Made by a program: the position numbers and the translations under genes
Assembly: GCA_963921425.1 (NCBI GenBank)
Contig: OY992837.1
Location: 13,179,896 to 13,243,895, forward strand
Origin: Dryas octopetala
Lineage: Eukaryota > Streptophyta > Magnoliopsida > Rosales > Rosaceae
Direction: 5' to 3'
Length of the DNA stretch: 64,000 bases
Notes under the pieces: model-generated
The model's input: only the letters and a program-made list of their open reading frames with translations
Told to the model about the DNA's origin: nothing
Database searches by the model: none
Shown: one piece after another, positions 32,391-43,580 of the stretch
Layout of the letters: each line of letters begins with the position of its first letter
How positions within the stretch are numbered: the first letter of the stretch is position 1

Positions 32391-33148
32391 ACCCTTGTGA
32401 TCTGATATGTTTCAAACAAACAAGTATTTTTCCATGGTAATAAAAAAGGACAAAAGAATGGAACCGAAATCAGGGAAGAATCAGTAATATGCTTTTAGAA
32501 AGCACATCACCTCTTTCATGTCATACACTATCATTCTTGTGTGTATGTTATGCCTCATGTTTCCCTCATTGGCAAGCTCTCTCTCTCTCTCTCTCTCTCT
32601 GTGTATGTAATGATTATATCTAATATAAATAACATGGTCCACTTTATGAGTTGAGTGCAGTTGCAGCTTCATGATCGTTTTGTATGAAATTTAATGTTAT
32701 TGTTTTGGGTTGTGCCATGGTGGGAGGTTTGTTGTTTATAGAAATTTACATGCCTTTTGCTTAACTATTAATATATATGGAATTTTTAAATAAGGTTGTC
32801 CTGAGTATATCATGATGACTAATTGTAGCCCTTTCTGCTGAACATTGAAGTACTGAAAAAGTACATGAGAAGAGTTGAGGCCATGGATCCCATATGAACT
32901 GATCCTGTGGTACATAAATCAATGTCATTCCATCGATCAATGCTTGATAGCTGGCCAGCTCTCCATAGGCTACCACTTCTATATTTAGAGAGGTCTATAT
33001 AGCATATTTGCATTCTTGCTTCTCAGTTTATTGGGGCATTTGTTTTCTTTTTATGTGTTTCCTAAGAAGCGGGTTAATTGATTTTGCAAAAATGCATTTA
33101 TAATATTGTTTCTCTTGGTCATTTTTGTTTTTTGAAGCAGACCGGAAC
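32391..33148 (+). other. Truncated leader intron before subunit-7 copy 2
   Basis: Matches 4172-4927, including the (CT)n tract (about 32579-32601) and the acceptor TTTTTTGAAGCAG. The upstream half of the intron, the first exon and the promoter seen before copy 1 are absent. Confidence 0.75.
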
Positions 33149-33706
33149 ATGTTTAATGAAGTGGAACTGCTCAGGAATGTGATGGTTCTTGCTGAAAATC
33201 TAGACAAAGATAGTGTTTCTTGGAGGTCCATTATAACGAAGCTTTTGGAGGACTTGTTAAGTGAGAAAGCCAGCAAGGATCATGGCTACTTTCTTGCAGT
33301 CACTGGCTTAAAGAGGATAGGCAAAGGAGAGGTTGTAAATGACTCAGGAGATGCGTTATTCCGTGTAGTTTTTAACTGTCGCACATTCCTACCTTGCAAG
33401 GGAGAAATCTTGGAGGGAGTCGTTCATAGAATATACAGAATCGGAGTCTTGCTGAGATGTGGACCTATTAAATATGCTTTTCTGTCTGCCCGAAAAATGC
33501 CAAATTACCACTATGTCGTTGTTGGGGAAAATCCACTTTACTTGTGTCATGAGCGTGTAGGGATAAAGAAAGATATTGTAGTTCGTTTCAAGGTACTTGC
33601 AGTCAGATGGGAAGATATAAGAAAGGAGTTTGGGTTGCTTGCCAGTTTAGAAGGTGATTCACTTGGTCCCATTATATCTTCTGGTCCTGATGAATTCGAT
33701 TTGTAA
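33149..33706 (+). CDS. NRPE7: RNA polymerase IV/V subunit 7-like, copy 2
   Basis: Protein of 185 aa, identical to the copy at 4928-5485; the nucleotide differences I found inside the frame are synonymous. All Rpb7-N and OB/S1-like motifs listed for copy 1 are therefore intact. Unlike copy 1 it has no native promoter or first exon: PPR P4 3' flank and a 36-bp F-box scrap precede the truncated intron. It may depend on a new promoter or on read-through from P4, or may be silent. Either it is too young to have decayed or it is still used. Confidence 0.75.
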   Translation: MFNEVELLRNVMVLAENLDKDSVSWRSIITKLLEDLLSEKASKDHGYFLAVTGLKRIGKGEVVNDSGDALFRVVFNCRTFLPCKGEILEGVVHRIYRIGVLLRCGPIKYAFLSARKMPNYHYVVVGENPLYLCHERVGIKKDIVVRFKVLAVRWEDIRKEFGLLASLEGDSLGPIISSGPDEFDL

Positions 33707-34886
33707 ATATTCAAACTATATGAAGGTTGCTTCTGTAAATTATCTTATACGAAGATGAGTTTATTTTACTTAGATGCTTGTGAGAAATGAGATCTGATTT
33801 TTCTGTGTTGTGGACATAAGTTTTCCAAAATCATTTGTTGCACGCAATTTAAGTCATATGGTCATTTGTACAAGAATTTGGGGTCCTAATGGCTGCTCGT
33901 GTAGTGCTACAAATGCTTATTTGATATTCTAACTCTGGACAGTTCTGATGTTAAAATTGCAGCATATCATTTGTAGTACTACCTTTTCTCTTTATGAGCA
34001 ATAAAGAAAGGTACTTGATGCGTTGGAAGTGCAGCAAAGAGTATACCCAAATTGGTGCTGCCATGGTAAATTGGTAGTACTGCTTTTATAGTGGTTATAA
34101 AATTTAGATAATTTGATGTTTAGAAGAGACCAGTTTTGCATTTTTCAAATTACATACATGTCTCTGGGGAATTATTCATATAAATGATGAATTGGCCATC
34201 TAATTTAATTCAGTACTCTCAACTACCATGGCTTCCAAAATCTGGTACCCAAAAAACTGCTAGACCACAGTGCAGCACCTCACTCTGCGTCGCCGGTGAA
34301 AAGAAACTCACCAACCCATCCCAAACCCGAGAAACCAAATTGAAAAAAAATGGAGGTGTAGAGAGACCAAGAGATTCCTCAAACAGATACTCACATACTC
34401 CTCAAGAGGCTGAGAGAAAACCATTCGGCCCAAATCCAACTGATCGCCAAAATATCAGCAGAATGATTTCTCTCCCTATAAACATGGGACAGCCTTCAGG
34501 CAAATGATCAAACGGTTTAGATTATGCCACGTATATCCGCCAATTCCTCCCCTCGTAACTGCTCTCCTCATTTTTTCCCCCTCTTGGCTTATTCCTCCTG
34601 AAGAATCTCTCTTGTTCCTAGTATCCTACGTTGCATGAACTGCGAAAGCCAAAACAAGTGTTGGGTTTCCTCTCAAGCTCTCATCTTTTTGAGGTATGAT
34701 TTTAAAACCCCAAATCCCAACTGCCATTTTTTGCTTTCTTAATCTCCTTAACGGTTTACCATTGCCTGATTGATGCCTTCATTTAGTGGATCAGTTTTTG
34801 AGTCTTCGAGGCAATTTTGTAAGTGAGTCCTTTTTTCTTCTATAGTGTGTGTTGCTGTTTCTGCACTTAGAATTCAGACTTCATTC
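33707..34886 (+). other. Spacer and F-box promoter/leader, copy 2
   Basis: Collinear with 5486-6665, including the questionable ORF (34187-34507) and the probable 5' UTR intron (about 34694-34845). The promoter region of the F-box gene is thus fully duplicated. Confidence 0.5.
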
Positions 34887-36919
34887 ATGGAGCGTAGGCA
34901 TAATAAGTTACTGGCCTCTGCAAGTTATCAGGCTCAAGGAGTTAGAGCTTGTAGTACTACTGAGACTATGAATGACAGATTTAGTAATCTTGCAGACGAA
35001 GTTGCTCATCACATTCTGTCCTTCCTTGCTATAACCGACCTCACTCGTTTTGGTTGTGCGTCCAAAAGATGCAGACAACTTTATCTGTCAACTCCCTCGT
35101 TGAATTTTGATGAAATTTCCACAAATAATAGTTTAAATTTGTTGAGTTCTTTGGATAGGTTCTTAATGCATCGTGGGAATAATAAGATACAGTGCTTTCG
35201 CATAGGCTCTTGTGTTTTTTGGATCCATTTGAATGAAATAAGAAGCTTCTGCAAAGATGTGAAATTTCGAATGATGACCTGGATCCACTATGCTGTAAAG
35301 TGTAACGTTGAAGTCATTCATCTTGGGAACTTTACATCTTATTGTTATTTGGACAAAGAGTACTATGCATCTAAGGAGACACCATCCTTTCCGTCTTGTG
35401 TTTTTCTTTGTGAATCTTTGAGGTCACTATTTGTGGGAATGCAATGCAAGATGCCTAAAGCACCCTCACTCACTTCTTTCTCTAATCTTGAATACTTAAG
35501 GTTCAGATTTGTTCATGTATCGGATGAGGGGATTTTCAAATGGATCTCATGTTGCTGCAAATGCATCAAGGAATTACATCTTGAACATGTTGGTGGGATA
35601 CACAATGTCACCATTGAAAGTTCCTCTCTGATATCATTTAGATTTAAGCATGCTGCTTATCGCGATTTTCATATCTGTCATCTTAACATCTCAGGTGAGA
35701 AAATCGAAGAGATACATGTAGACTGGAAATTCGATTCACCTGGCAACAAATCTTTGAATATACTTGCTCCAAGTCTTAAATATCTAAAATTGGAAGGGAA
35801 TTTGTCAATTCACCTAAATCTGGGGAGCTTCATGTGTTTAGAAAAAGCTGAGCTTCTTCTGGAGCCCAAGGCTGATGAATTTAACATTGTGTTTGAGGTT
35901 ATTTACAGTATACGCAGGGCAAAAGTTCTTGTTCTAAACAAAGAGACCACAATGGTAAAGATACACTACTCTTTATCAGGATTATTTTGTTAGATTATAT
36001 ATAATCTCTTACGTCATGGCAATAAGATTAATTAGTTACTTTATTAATTTATGTTATTTTCAGATGAATGATAACACTGCTTTTACATTAATACTGGTCA
36101 CACTTGCTAGAATGAAAACTCATTATGCCTCTAGTTTGGTATGAAATGTCTGTGTGAGATACTTAGTAATATTACATCTACAGAGTTACTTTAAAAACAT
36201 GATGGGTTTCAACTTTTGACTAAATTGATGATTCATTGAATCAACTTGATTTTGGTAAAATATTGCATATATGTATTTTTCTATTACTTTTCATGCAGTG
36301 CTTTTGGGTTCCTTTATTTAATTGTGTTTATAACTTGCAAGTCTTGCAGGCTCTATTCAAGGGAGGTTCCATGCCAATACCATTAGAGAATGTTTGTTAT
36401 TTGTGTATTAATCTTGGGAGCTGGCTTAATATCCTAGTCTCGGAATTGGTCTGTTTTTTGGGAGGAATGCCTAATTTGAGTTCCTTAGAGATAAAGTCTG
36501 ACCCACACTTCCTTGGCTCCAAAACTGGTGTAAGTAAAAGTCTTGCCTCTCTCTCTCTGGTTTTTCCTATTGTCATTTTGGAATCAGCCTTAATTTTTGT
36601 AATTTTTCTGGAAATTTTCAATTGATTTGCTTTTCAATTGTTGCATTTTCAGTGTTATGGGTTTAATATGAAGTCGCAAAACCTTGCTTTTATTGATCAA
36701 CTTAAGGAGGTAACCATAGAGATTTCCAATGAGTTTGATGGAATTGAGTTTGCAAAGTATCTCCTCCGCCATGCTCAGAATTTGAAGAAAATGGTGATGG
36801 TTCATTCTCCCGAACAGTCTAATGCTATTAGGAGGTTAAATAAAAGCAAGAGGGCTTCCAATACCACACTTGTCTTTCAAGAAGATCAAAACAGAAGCAA
36901 CCAAAGAGCTAAGAAATAG
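34887..36919 (+). CDS. F-box/FBD protein, three coding exons (copy 2)
   Basis: Exons 34887-35954, 36350-36529 and 36653-36919 rebuild the same 504-aa protein as copy 1: F-box at about 33-75, leucine-rich middle, FBD in the last exon. All splice sites are kept. In the exons compared, the only protein change is Thr to Ala in the basic tail (KSKRASN). The CT run in intron 2 is shorter. Because promoter, leader intron and frame are all present, both copies could be expressed, as putative SCF substrate receptors with an unknown target. Confidence 0.85.
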
Positions 36920-37135
36920 ATAGGTTATCTGATAAAGCTGAAGAAGTAGTTTACAAGGATTGTCTTTTCTCCTCGAGAGGGCTCAACCAGATCGAGAAAC
37001 TGTCTGTCTCTTCAACCTTAAGCCAAGCAGTTTCAATCCATTCAAAACATTTGGCATTTCTATTGAACGAGAATCTGTCGAGCCTCTTGTTCCTATATAA
37101 GTTGGTTTTGTCTCTTTAATTATGTGAGTTTTCTG

Positions 37136-38110
37136 TAGGGATGGAAAAAAAAAAAACAAACCGTGGGTTTGGGCACTACTGGTTACCCGAACCGAACGGG
37201 GCGGATATAGAAAAAATTTATGTACGTATGGGTACGGATTTGGAAATCTTTTGAAAATACCCGATTGGATACGGGCGAGGATGGTATTGCAACCCCCATC
37301 CCCAAACCCGCCCCGAATTAAAAAAAATATATTTTTATTTATTTTTTATAATATTATTAATATAAAAAAATTATAATATATTCATTTTGTATAATATTTT
37401 ATATAAAAATGTTTTAGAGCTAACTAGTTAGTAAGATGATATTGTGCTAATCACCTTTTTGGGCTCATTACACAAAGTAATCTCATAATCCAAACCGTTT
37501 ATATTTTAGGTCTCCAATTAACGATCAACCTTGCAAAAAATCAATCAAATCAGAAATTATTTAGTCATTTGATTATCATTACAATCATTTCATGTTTTAT
37601 AGAAAAACTTGTGTTTGTCCATTTACATGAGCACAATTAGCTTATTAATAGTTGACTAAACAATTTTCGATTTTGTTAATTTTTTGTGAGAATGATCTTT
37701 GAATGTGAACCTAAAAAATAAACAGTTCAAATCATGTGATTACATTGTGTAGTAGACTCAAAATGATGGTTATCATTGTATTATCTTACTAACTGGTTAG
37801 TTCTAGAGCGGTGCTCATATTTTATATTACCAATATAAAAATATATATAACTAGTTTTGGACTATAATTTCCTTTTGGTCAATTATGATTGTTTTTTTCT
37901 TTAGCTATATTATGTGCATTTAAAGTAAAATTTATTTGTTAAAAATAAAAAATAAAAAATAAAAAATAAAAAATAAAATTTTTTAACTAACGTAGCGAAT
38001 TCGGGAATAGAGATCCCATTTCCCGCGAATATGAGTACGGGGAATCTCGAATTGAACAATGGATATGAATGTTGCATATCCATCCCCACCCATCCCCAAT
38101 GCCATTCCTA
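37136..38110. mobile_element. hAT-like element upstream of P5
   Basis: TAGGGATGG at 37136 and CCATTCCTA ending at 38110, with flanks GTTTTCTG and GTTTTGTG; the right flank has the same change as the P1 copy. The nested MITE is at about 37405-37825. Near 37940-37975 an AAAAATA run is expanded. The site of the 766-bp insertion is empty here. Confidence 0.85.
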
Positions 38111-38449
38111 GTTTTGTGTAAATCTGCATTTGCAGTTTACTGAACCAGAACCTGACCATTGGGCACAGGCTTTTTTGGAAATTTGTGATTTCTTTCAAGA
38201 TAAAGCCTTAAATTGAGAGGATTTTGGACGTCCGCCCAGCAGCCTCCAAACCCAGCCACTAGTGGGTGGGCTGGAAATTGGGCTTGCAGGCCCACCCACT
38301 AGTCCACCTTCAAGCCCACCGACTAGTCCAAACCGAGATCCATTAGTTCATGCACTCCTCAAACGGTTGCTTAACTTGCTTCTTCCAACACGCATTCCAA
38401 AACCACTTCAGCTTTGTTCCCAGCTTTCTCTGACCGTAGGGGCTCTAAG
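38111..38449 (+). promoter_or_regulatory. P5 promoter and leader, type I
   Basis: Almost identical to the P1 and P2 leaders, with TGGGCT and GGCCCA (38289) site II-like words. Confidence 0.5.
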
Positions 38450-40234
38450 ATGCTGAAGACGACGATGTGGAGAAGTGCTTCTTCTTCTTGCAACAGACAC
38501 AGAGGTATTCCTTTGCCTTGTCTTCACTACTCTACTCATCTTCTTTTCTTCAACAATTACTTTGCCTTGTTTCATTCTCAATCCTCAAACCCAACAAAAT
38601 CTACAAACCCCCAACCCAAACCCCCTAATCTCCACGATGCTTTCAATTTGTTCAATACCATGCTTCAAATGCGTCCTCTGCCTTCGGTTGTCCGTTTCAA
38701 TCAAATTATGGGTCAACTTGCCAAATTGAAACATTATTCGGCAGTCATCTCTTTGTATAAACAAATGTGCCTGTTGGGAATTGCACCTGATGTTTATACT
38801 CTAAACATTATCATTAATTGTTTTAGTCATCTGAACCAAATGGGTTGTAGTTTATCGGTGTTGGGAAAATTCTTCAAATTTGGCTTTGAACCAAATGTTG
38901 CAACCTTCAACACTCTAATCAGGGGCTTTCTTCTCGAAGATAGAGTTGCTGAGGCTGCAGGACTGTACAGAAATATGGTGGAGGGAGGTTGTAAGCCCGA
39001 TGTGGTCACATATAATACATTAATAAACGCTTTTTGTAAAATGGGTAACAATGGCGCGGCTATTCAATTGCTTAGGAAGATGGAACAAGAAGGTTGTAAA
39101 CCAAACGTAGTTTCCTATAGCACGATCATTGACAGTCTTTGTAAAGACACGCTAGTTGCTGATGCATTGAACCTCTTTACAGAAATGATTAGTAGGGGTA
39201 TTCCTCCAAACGTCATTACTTATAACTCTTTGATTGATGGAGTTTGCAAATTAGGAGAGTGGGAAGAAACTACGAGATTATTGAAGGAAATGGTGAGTAA
39301 AAAAATCTTTCCAGATGTACGCACCTTCAATGTCTTAGTAGATACACTTTGTAAGGAGGGGAAAGCTGTGGAAGCAAAAAGTGTGGTTGAAATTATGATT
39401 CAAAGAGGTATTGAACCTGATACAGTTACGTACTGTTCGCTTATGGATGGTTACTGCTTGCGAGGAGAATTAAAGGAAGCAAAAAGAGTTTTTGATGTAA
39501 TGCTTAGCAAGGGTGACATTGTCAATGCTCATAGTTATAACATATTGATAAACGGATATTGCAAGCATAAAAAGATCGAAGAGGCCATGATGCTTTTTGA
39601 AGAAATGTCTCTCAAGGAAATCATTCCAGATACCATTACTTATAACACTCTTATGGGTGGTTTTTGCAAAGTGGGGAGAACACAAGATGCTCAAAACTTG
39701 CTCTCTAAGATGCAAGCTTGTGGCCAACTTCCAAATGTCCGAACTTATGCTGTTTTACTGGATGGCCTTTGTAAAAACCAACGAATTTCTATGGCAATAG
39801 AATTGTTTAGAGAGATAGAAGGCAAGAAGTTGGATATGGATATTGTGATTTACAATATTCTAATTGAAGGTTTGTGCATAGCTGGAAAAATTGAATCTGC
39901 ATGGGATCTCTTTCGTGGTTTATCATCAAAGGGACTTCAACCTGATGTGAGGACATATACTGTAATGATTAATGGATTTTGTAACAGGGGCCTAATAAAT
40001 GAAGCAGAGAAGTTGCTTGCACAAATGAAAGGGAAAGGCTGTTCTCCAGATGGTTGCACGTATAACACAATTATCCGAGGGGTTGTAAATAACAATGAGG
40101 AATTAAGGGCGACGGGACTTATTCAAGAAATGGTGGAAAGGGGTTTCTCTGCAGATGCATCAACGTTGGGATTGATAGTTGATTTATTGTCTAAGGATAA
40201 TGTAGATCCTGCTTTGTTGGCATTGATAACATGA
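38450..40234 (+). CDS. RFL-type P-class PPR protein P5
   Basis: Intronless, 594 aa, with presequence and fourteen PPR motifs. Position 5/35 pairs: N/D, N/N, N/D, N/N, S/N, N/D, N/D, C/N, N/D, N/N, A/D, N/D, T/D, N/D, suggesting UYUYAUU?UY?UGU, strongly pyrimidine. Motifs 4-11 are nearly those of P1, the positional equivalent in the first module; motif 2 (CFSHLNQMGC) and the C-terminus (ALIT) follow P2/P4; motif 12 (SAWDLFRGL) follows P2. Code-position differences from P1 fall in motifs 2, 3, 4, 12 and 13. The 3' flank is type B, whereas P1 has type A. Confidence 0.93.
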   Translation: MLKTTMWRSASSSCNRHRGIPLPCLHYSTHLLFFNNYFALFHSQSSNPTKSTNPQPKPPNLHDAFNLFNTMLQMRPLPSVVRFNQIMGQLAKLKHYSAVISLYKQMCLLGIAPDVYTLNIIINCFSHLNQMGCSLSVLGKFFKFGFEPNVATFNTLIRGFLLEDRVAEAAGLYRNMVEGGCKPDVVTYNTLINAFCKMGNNGAAIQLLRKMEQEGCKPNVVSYSTIIDSLCKDTLVADALNLFTEMISRGIPPNVITYNSLIDGVCKLGEWEETTRLLKEMVSKKIFPDVRTFNVLVDTLCKEGKAVEAKSVVEIMIQRGIEPDTVTYCSLMDGYCLRGELKEAKRVFDVMLSKGDIVNAHSYNILINGYCKHKKIEEAMMLFEEMSLKEIIPDTITYNTLMGGFCKVGRTQDAQNLLSKMQACGQLPNVRTYAVLLDGLCKNQRISMAIELFREIEGKKLDMDIVIYNILIEGLCIAGKIESAWDLFRGLSSKGLQPDVRTYTVMINGFCNRGLINEAEKLLAQMKGKGCSPDGCTYNTIIRGVVNNNEELRATGLIQEMVERGFSADASTLGLIVDLLSKDNVDPALLALIT

Positions 40235-41525
40235 GTTGATTTGCATCTTTGAAAATTCAAAGTTTTTTCAGATCCTCCTTATTATCACAATAAACTTTGA
40301 AACTACTGCACTTTTAACAACGATAGATGTCGGTCTATATGATATGTGAAATTTATGTCTCTTATCATGTAGATTCTTCTGATCTTTAGAGCTGGGTGTG
40401 AAAGTTTGTTGGTGTGGTAGTTGTTGCAGGTTGGTTGATTGTGGTGGTGGTGGTGGTGGTGGTGCAATGATAGTTTGTTGTGTTGGTAGAGGTTTTATGA
40501 TCCAAGTGGTTCACAGTGCTTATGGGTATGCGAGGACCTGGTACAAGGCTTGACCTCGTATGGTTCTTCCTTCGAATGGAACAAAGATATCCCTGAAAAG
40601 TTAATATGTAAGTTTAGTTTACACTTTCCACTGTAACCTTGTATTTTCTTCGGACTCTGTGTTTGAAATGAAAAAAAATTCTGTGATAATATGTCACTTC
40701 TTTTACATAGAAAATGATGCAGGGACCAAAAAGATTAAAAGGATTAGAGATTTTCAAATGAAGTACAAGTGAAGTAAATGACATGCTCATTTAAATGACG
40801 ATTAAAATGTTATTTAAAAGCTTCTTAGCCATATTGAGTGGAGTACCATATGAAATACATCAAATGGTTCAGTTGGTCGATTTAGTTCAAAATGCCTTTT
40901 CACCTGCAATCTCAAGTATTTTCAATATTGTCTTAATTTTCGGTATTATCTTTGGTGAAATTTGTATTGTGAACTTTCTCCAATCAAGAAAATGAGCAAA
41001 GGGTAATGCATAGTATGGTCTGCAAAGGGTAATGAATTTGATGACATTCCTGATGTATGCTCCCACCGCCACCAGCTTGTTTTGTTGTCATTTTCATTAA
41101 TATCTTTGTTATCAATTTGATGACATTCCTGATCATTTTAGAAGGTATGAACAAAATTTTAAATGTTAGGAGACACAGATGGATGCCACCAATAATGTTA
41201 GAACTAGTGTTTCACAATATTTTGAAAATGCTGTAATAAATAAGAAATTATTTTTTATAGCATTTTTGGAATGCTATAATAAATATGATGTAAGAACAGT
41301 AGAATACACCAGTACTAAGGAATGGTAACCGACTTTACAACAGAGGATTACGAAAGCAACAAAGAAATACAACATTTAACAGACCTAGAAACAACACTTC
41401 CAAGGATCTATAAAAATCATAAACAGCACGCAAATTATAAAACGTCAACAACAAGGTACAAACTTCTCAAACATCCATACTAAATTATTTAATGCGGGTG
41501 GGCACACTTTCTTGTAAATTATTTA
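40235..41525. other. P5 3' flank and start of block R'
   Basis: Matches 17267-18538: GTG/TGG microsatellite (longer here, about 40440-40463), the 66-codon ORF (40795-40995), and the paired AATTTGATGACATTCCTGAT words. Ends with the target-site copy ATTATTTA (41518-41525). Confidence 0.65.
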
Positions 41526-42213
41526 GAGTGCTGCTATTTGCACACCCTTTCTTGAAAAAAAAAAAAAAAAAACTCAAGGAAAAAGACCATTTGGCCATTC
41601 CCTCACCCACACACCCCATCCATTTTTCTTTTTGCACACCCTCCCTAAACAGAAAAAAAAAACACACACACCCAAAACTCACACACCCCATCCCCATCTC
41701 CTCCCCCGGTATACACCCCCTCCCCACCTCTCCACCATGCTGCACCACCCTCCCCGCGCGCAGCACCACCACCGTGGGCCCACCACCCTGCTGCACCACC
41801 CTCCCCGCGCCCACCACCATGCTGCACTACCCTCCCCGCGCGCAGCACCACCACCTTGCGCCCACCAGCATGCTGCACCACCCTCCCCGCGCGCAGCACC
41901 ACCACCGTGCGCCCACCACCCTCCCCGCGCCCACCACCATGCTGCACTACCCTCCCCGCGCGCAGCACCACCACCTTGCGCCCACCACCCTGCTGCACTA
42001 CCCTCCCCGCGCACAGCACCACCACCTTGCGCCCACCACCCTGCTGCACCACTCTCCCCGCGCGCAGCACCACCACCGTGCGCCCACCACCCTGCTGCAC
42101 CACTCTCCCCGTGCCCACCACCATGCACCACCCCTCTCTCTCCTCCCTGCTGCACCACCCTCCCCGCGCCCAACCCAGCCCCGACCACCCCAGCCCTCCA
42201 GCCACCGCGCGCA

Positions 42214-42261
<48 letters not shown>

Positions 42262-42907
42262 TCCCTCTCTCCTCTCACCCAGCAGACAGCCAAACAAATT
42301 TTAAAAAAAAAAAAATTGCAGCGGGTTCGGCGGACCAGTGCCGAACCCGGTGGTTTCGTTCGACAGGTACCCGCCGAATAGAATAGGATTGTTCGGTGGG
42401 TACTTACCGAACGAAACCATCGGGTTCGGCACTAGTCCGCCGAACCCACTCCAATTTTTTTTTTTTTTAAGTTATCTTCTCTCCGGCGCGCGACGGTGAG
42501 CTAGCTGCGAGGAAGGTGGTGGCGCGCGGTGGTGGTTCTGCGAGGAATGTGGTGCTGCTGGTGCGAGGAAGGTGGTGATCGGCGGAGGAAAAAAAAACAG
42601 AGCAAGGGGGGAGGAGTCGGAGAGGAGAGGAGAGGAGGGGAGGGCTCGGGGGGAGGTGGTTGGGGTGGGGGGAAGAAGAAGAAGAAGATAAAGGGTGGAG
42701 GGTGCGACGGTGAAGAAGAAAAAAAAAAAATTTGCAGGTGAGGGAAATTTGTAGGTGAGGGGTGGGGTGTGTACGGGGGGGGAGATGGGAATGGGGTGTG
42801 TGGGTGAGGGAATGGCCAAATGGTCTTTTCCCTTGAGTTTTTTTTTTTTTTTTTTTTCAAGAAAGGGTGTGCAAAGAGAGATTTAGGGTGTGCAAATAGC
42901 AGCACTC
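41526..42907. mobile_element. 1.38-kb TIR transposon with tandem-repeat core
   Basis: Inverted ends GAGTGCTGCTATTTGCACAC at left and GTGTGCAAATAGCAGCACTC at right. Arms of about 110 bp continue through poly(A) and CCATTTGGCCATTCCCTCAC; the right arm has an extra 20-odd bp. The flank ATTATTTA is duplicated (41518-41525, 42908-42915) and single at the paralogous site 18531-18538, giving precise boundaries and an 8-bp duplication as in hAT elements. The core has a roughly 50-bp tandem repeat (about 41735-42120; CCCTCCCCGCGCGCAGCACC), a CT microsatellite (about 42216-42260) and a GGTTCGGCGGAC inverted repeat. Long Pro/His-rich ORFs on both strands are repeat artefacts. No transposase. Confidence 0.85.
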
Positions 42908-43018
42908 ATTATTTAATACCCACCCCACCCTCAAAAACCCACTCACGCGAAGGCCCATTTTAGTTTTTACTTTTTATTTTATAACAACATATTTTATGTT
43001 AAAATATATATATATTTA

Positions 43019-43580
43019 GGGAAAATTCGAGCAAAATGACGTGACATTAACACTCATTCGTAGTTGAAGATGAGACATTCAAAGTGTTCCAATTAAGGAT
43101 TCAACTTTCACTTACGGTTCAATTAAAGACTTTCCGTCAACTCTGTTATAAAATAGGATGAGAATGGGTATCAGAGGCGTACACCTCATTTGAAAAAAAA
43201 AAAAAAAAAAAAAAGTCTTTGCATAGGCTGAGGGTGGGGGGGTAAGGGGGAGGGGCTAGGTGATGAGTTTAGTTTTTTAAGTTTATTTTAGTTTAATTTT
43301 TTTTCTATTTTTTTAATTAGTTTAGTTTTATTTTTTGTAATTATTTAGTTTTATTTTTTAAATTATTTTTTAGAAGAATAGACACTTTTACACATTTACC
43401 CCTAAAAATTGGTCATGTGCGTGGCACATGATCAATTTTTAACGGATGTTATAACAGAGTTAACGGAAAGTCCTTGATTGAACCGTAAATGAAAGTGGAG
43501 TCCTTAATTGGAACACTTTGAATGTCGCATCCTCAACTGCGTATTGGTGTAATGTCATGTCATTTTACTCGAATTTTTCC
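43019..43580. mobile_element. Small TIR element, second copy
   Basis: Duplicate of the element at 18652-19201, with the same arms (GGGAAAATTCGAG...CTCGAATTTTTCC) and a slightly longer poly(A). It was present before the segmental duplication. Confidence 0.7.

Noticed and set aside
41492..42386. Long Pro/His/Ser- and Gly-rich ORFs on both strands (up to 270 codons)
   Set aside because: They overlap in many frames within a tandem-repeat transposon core and microsatellite; no start context, no domains, composition only.
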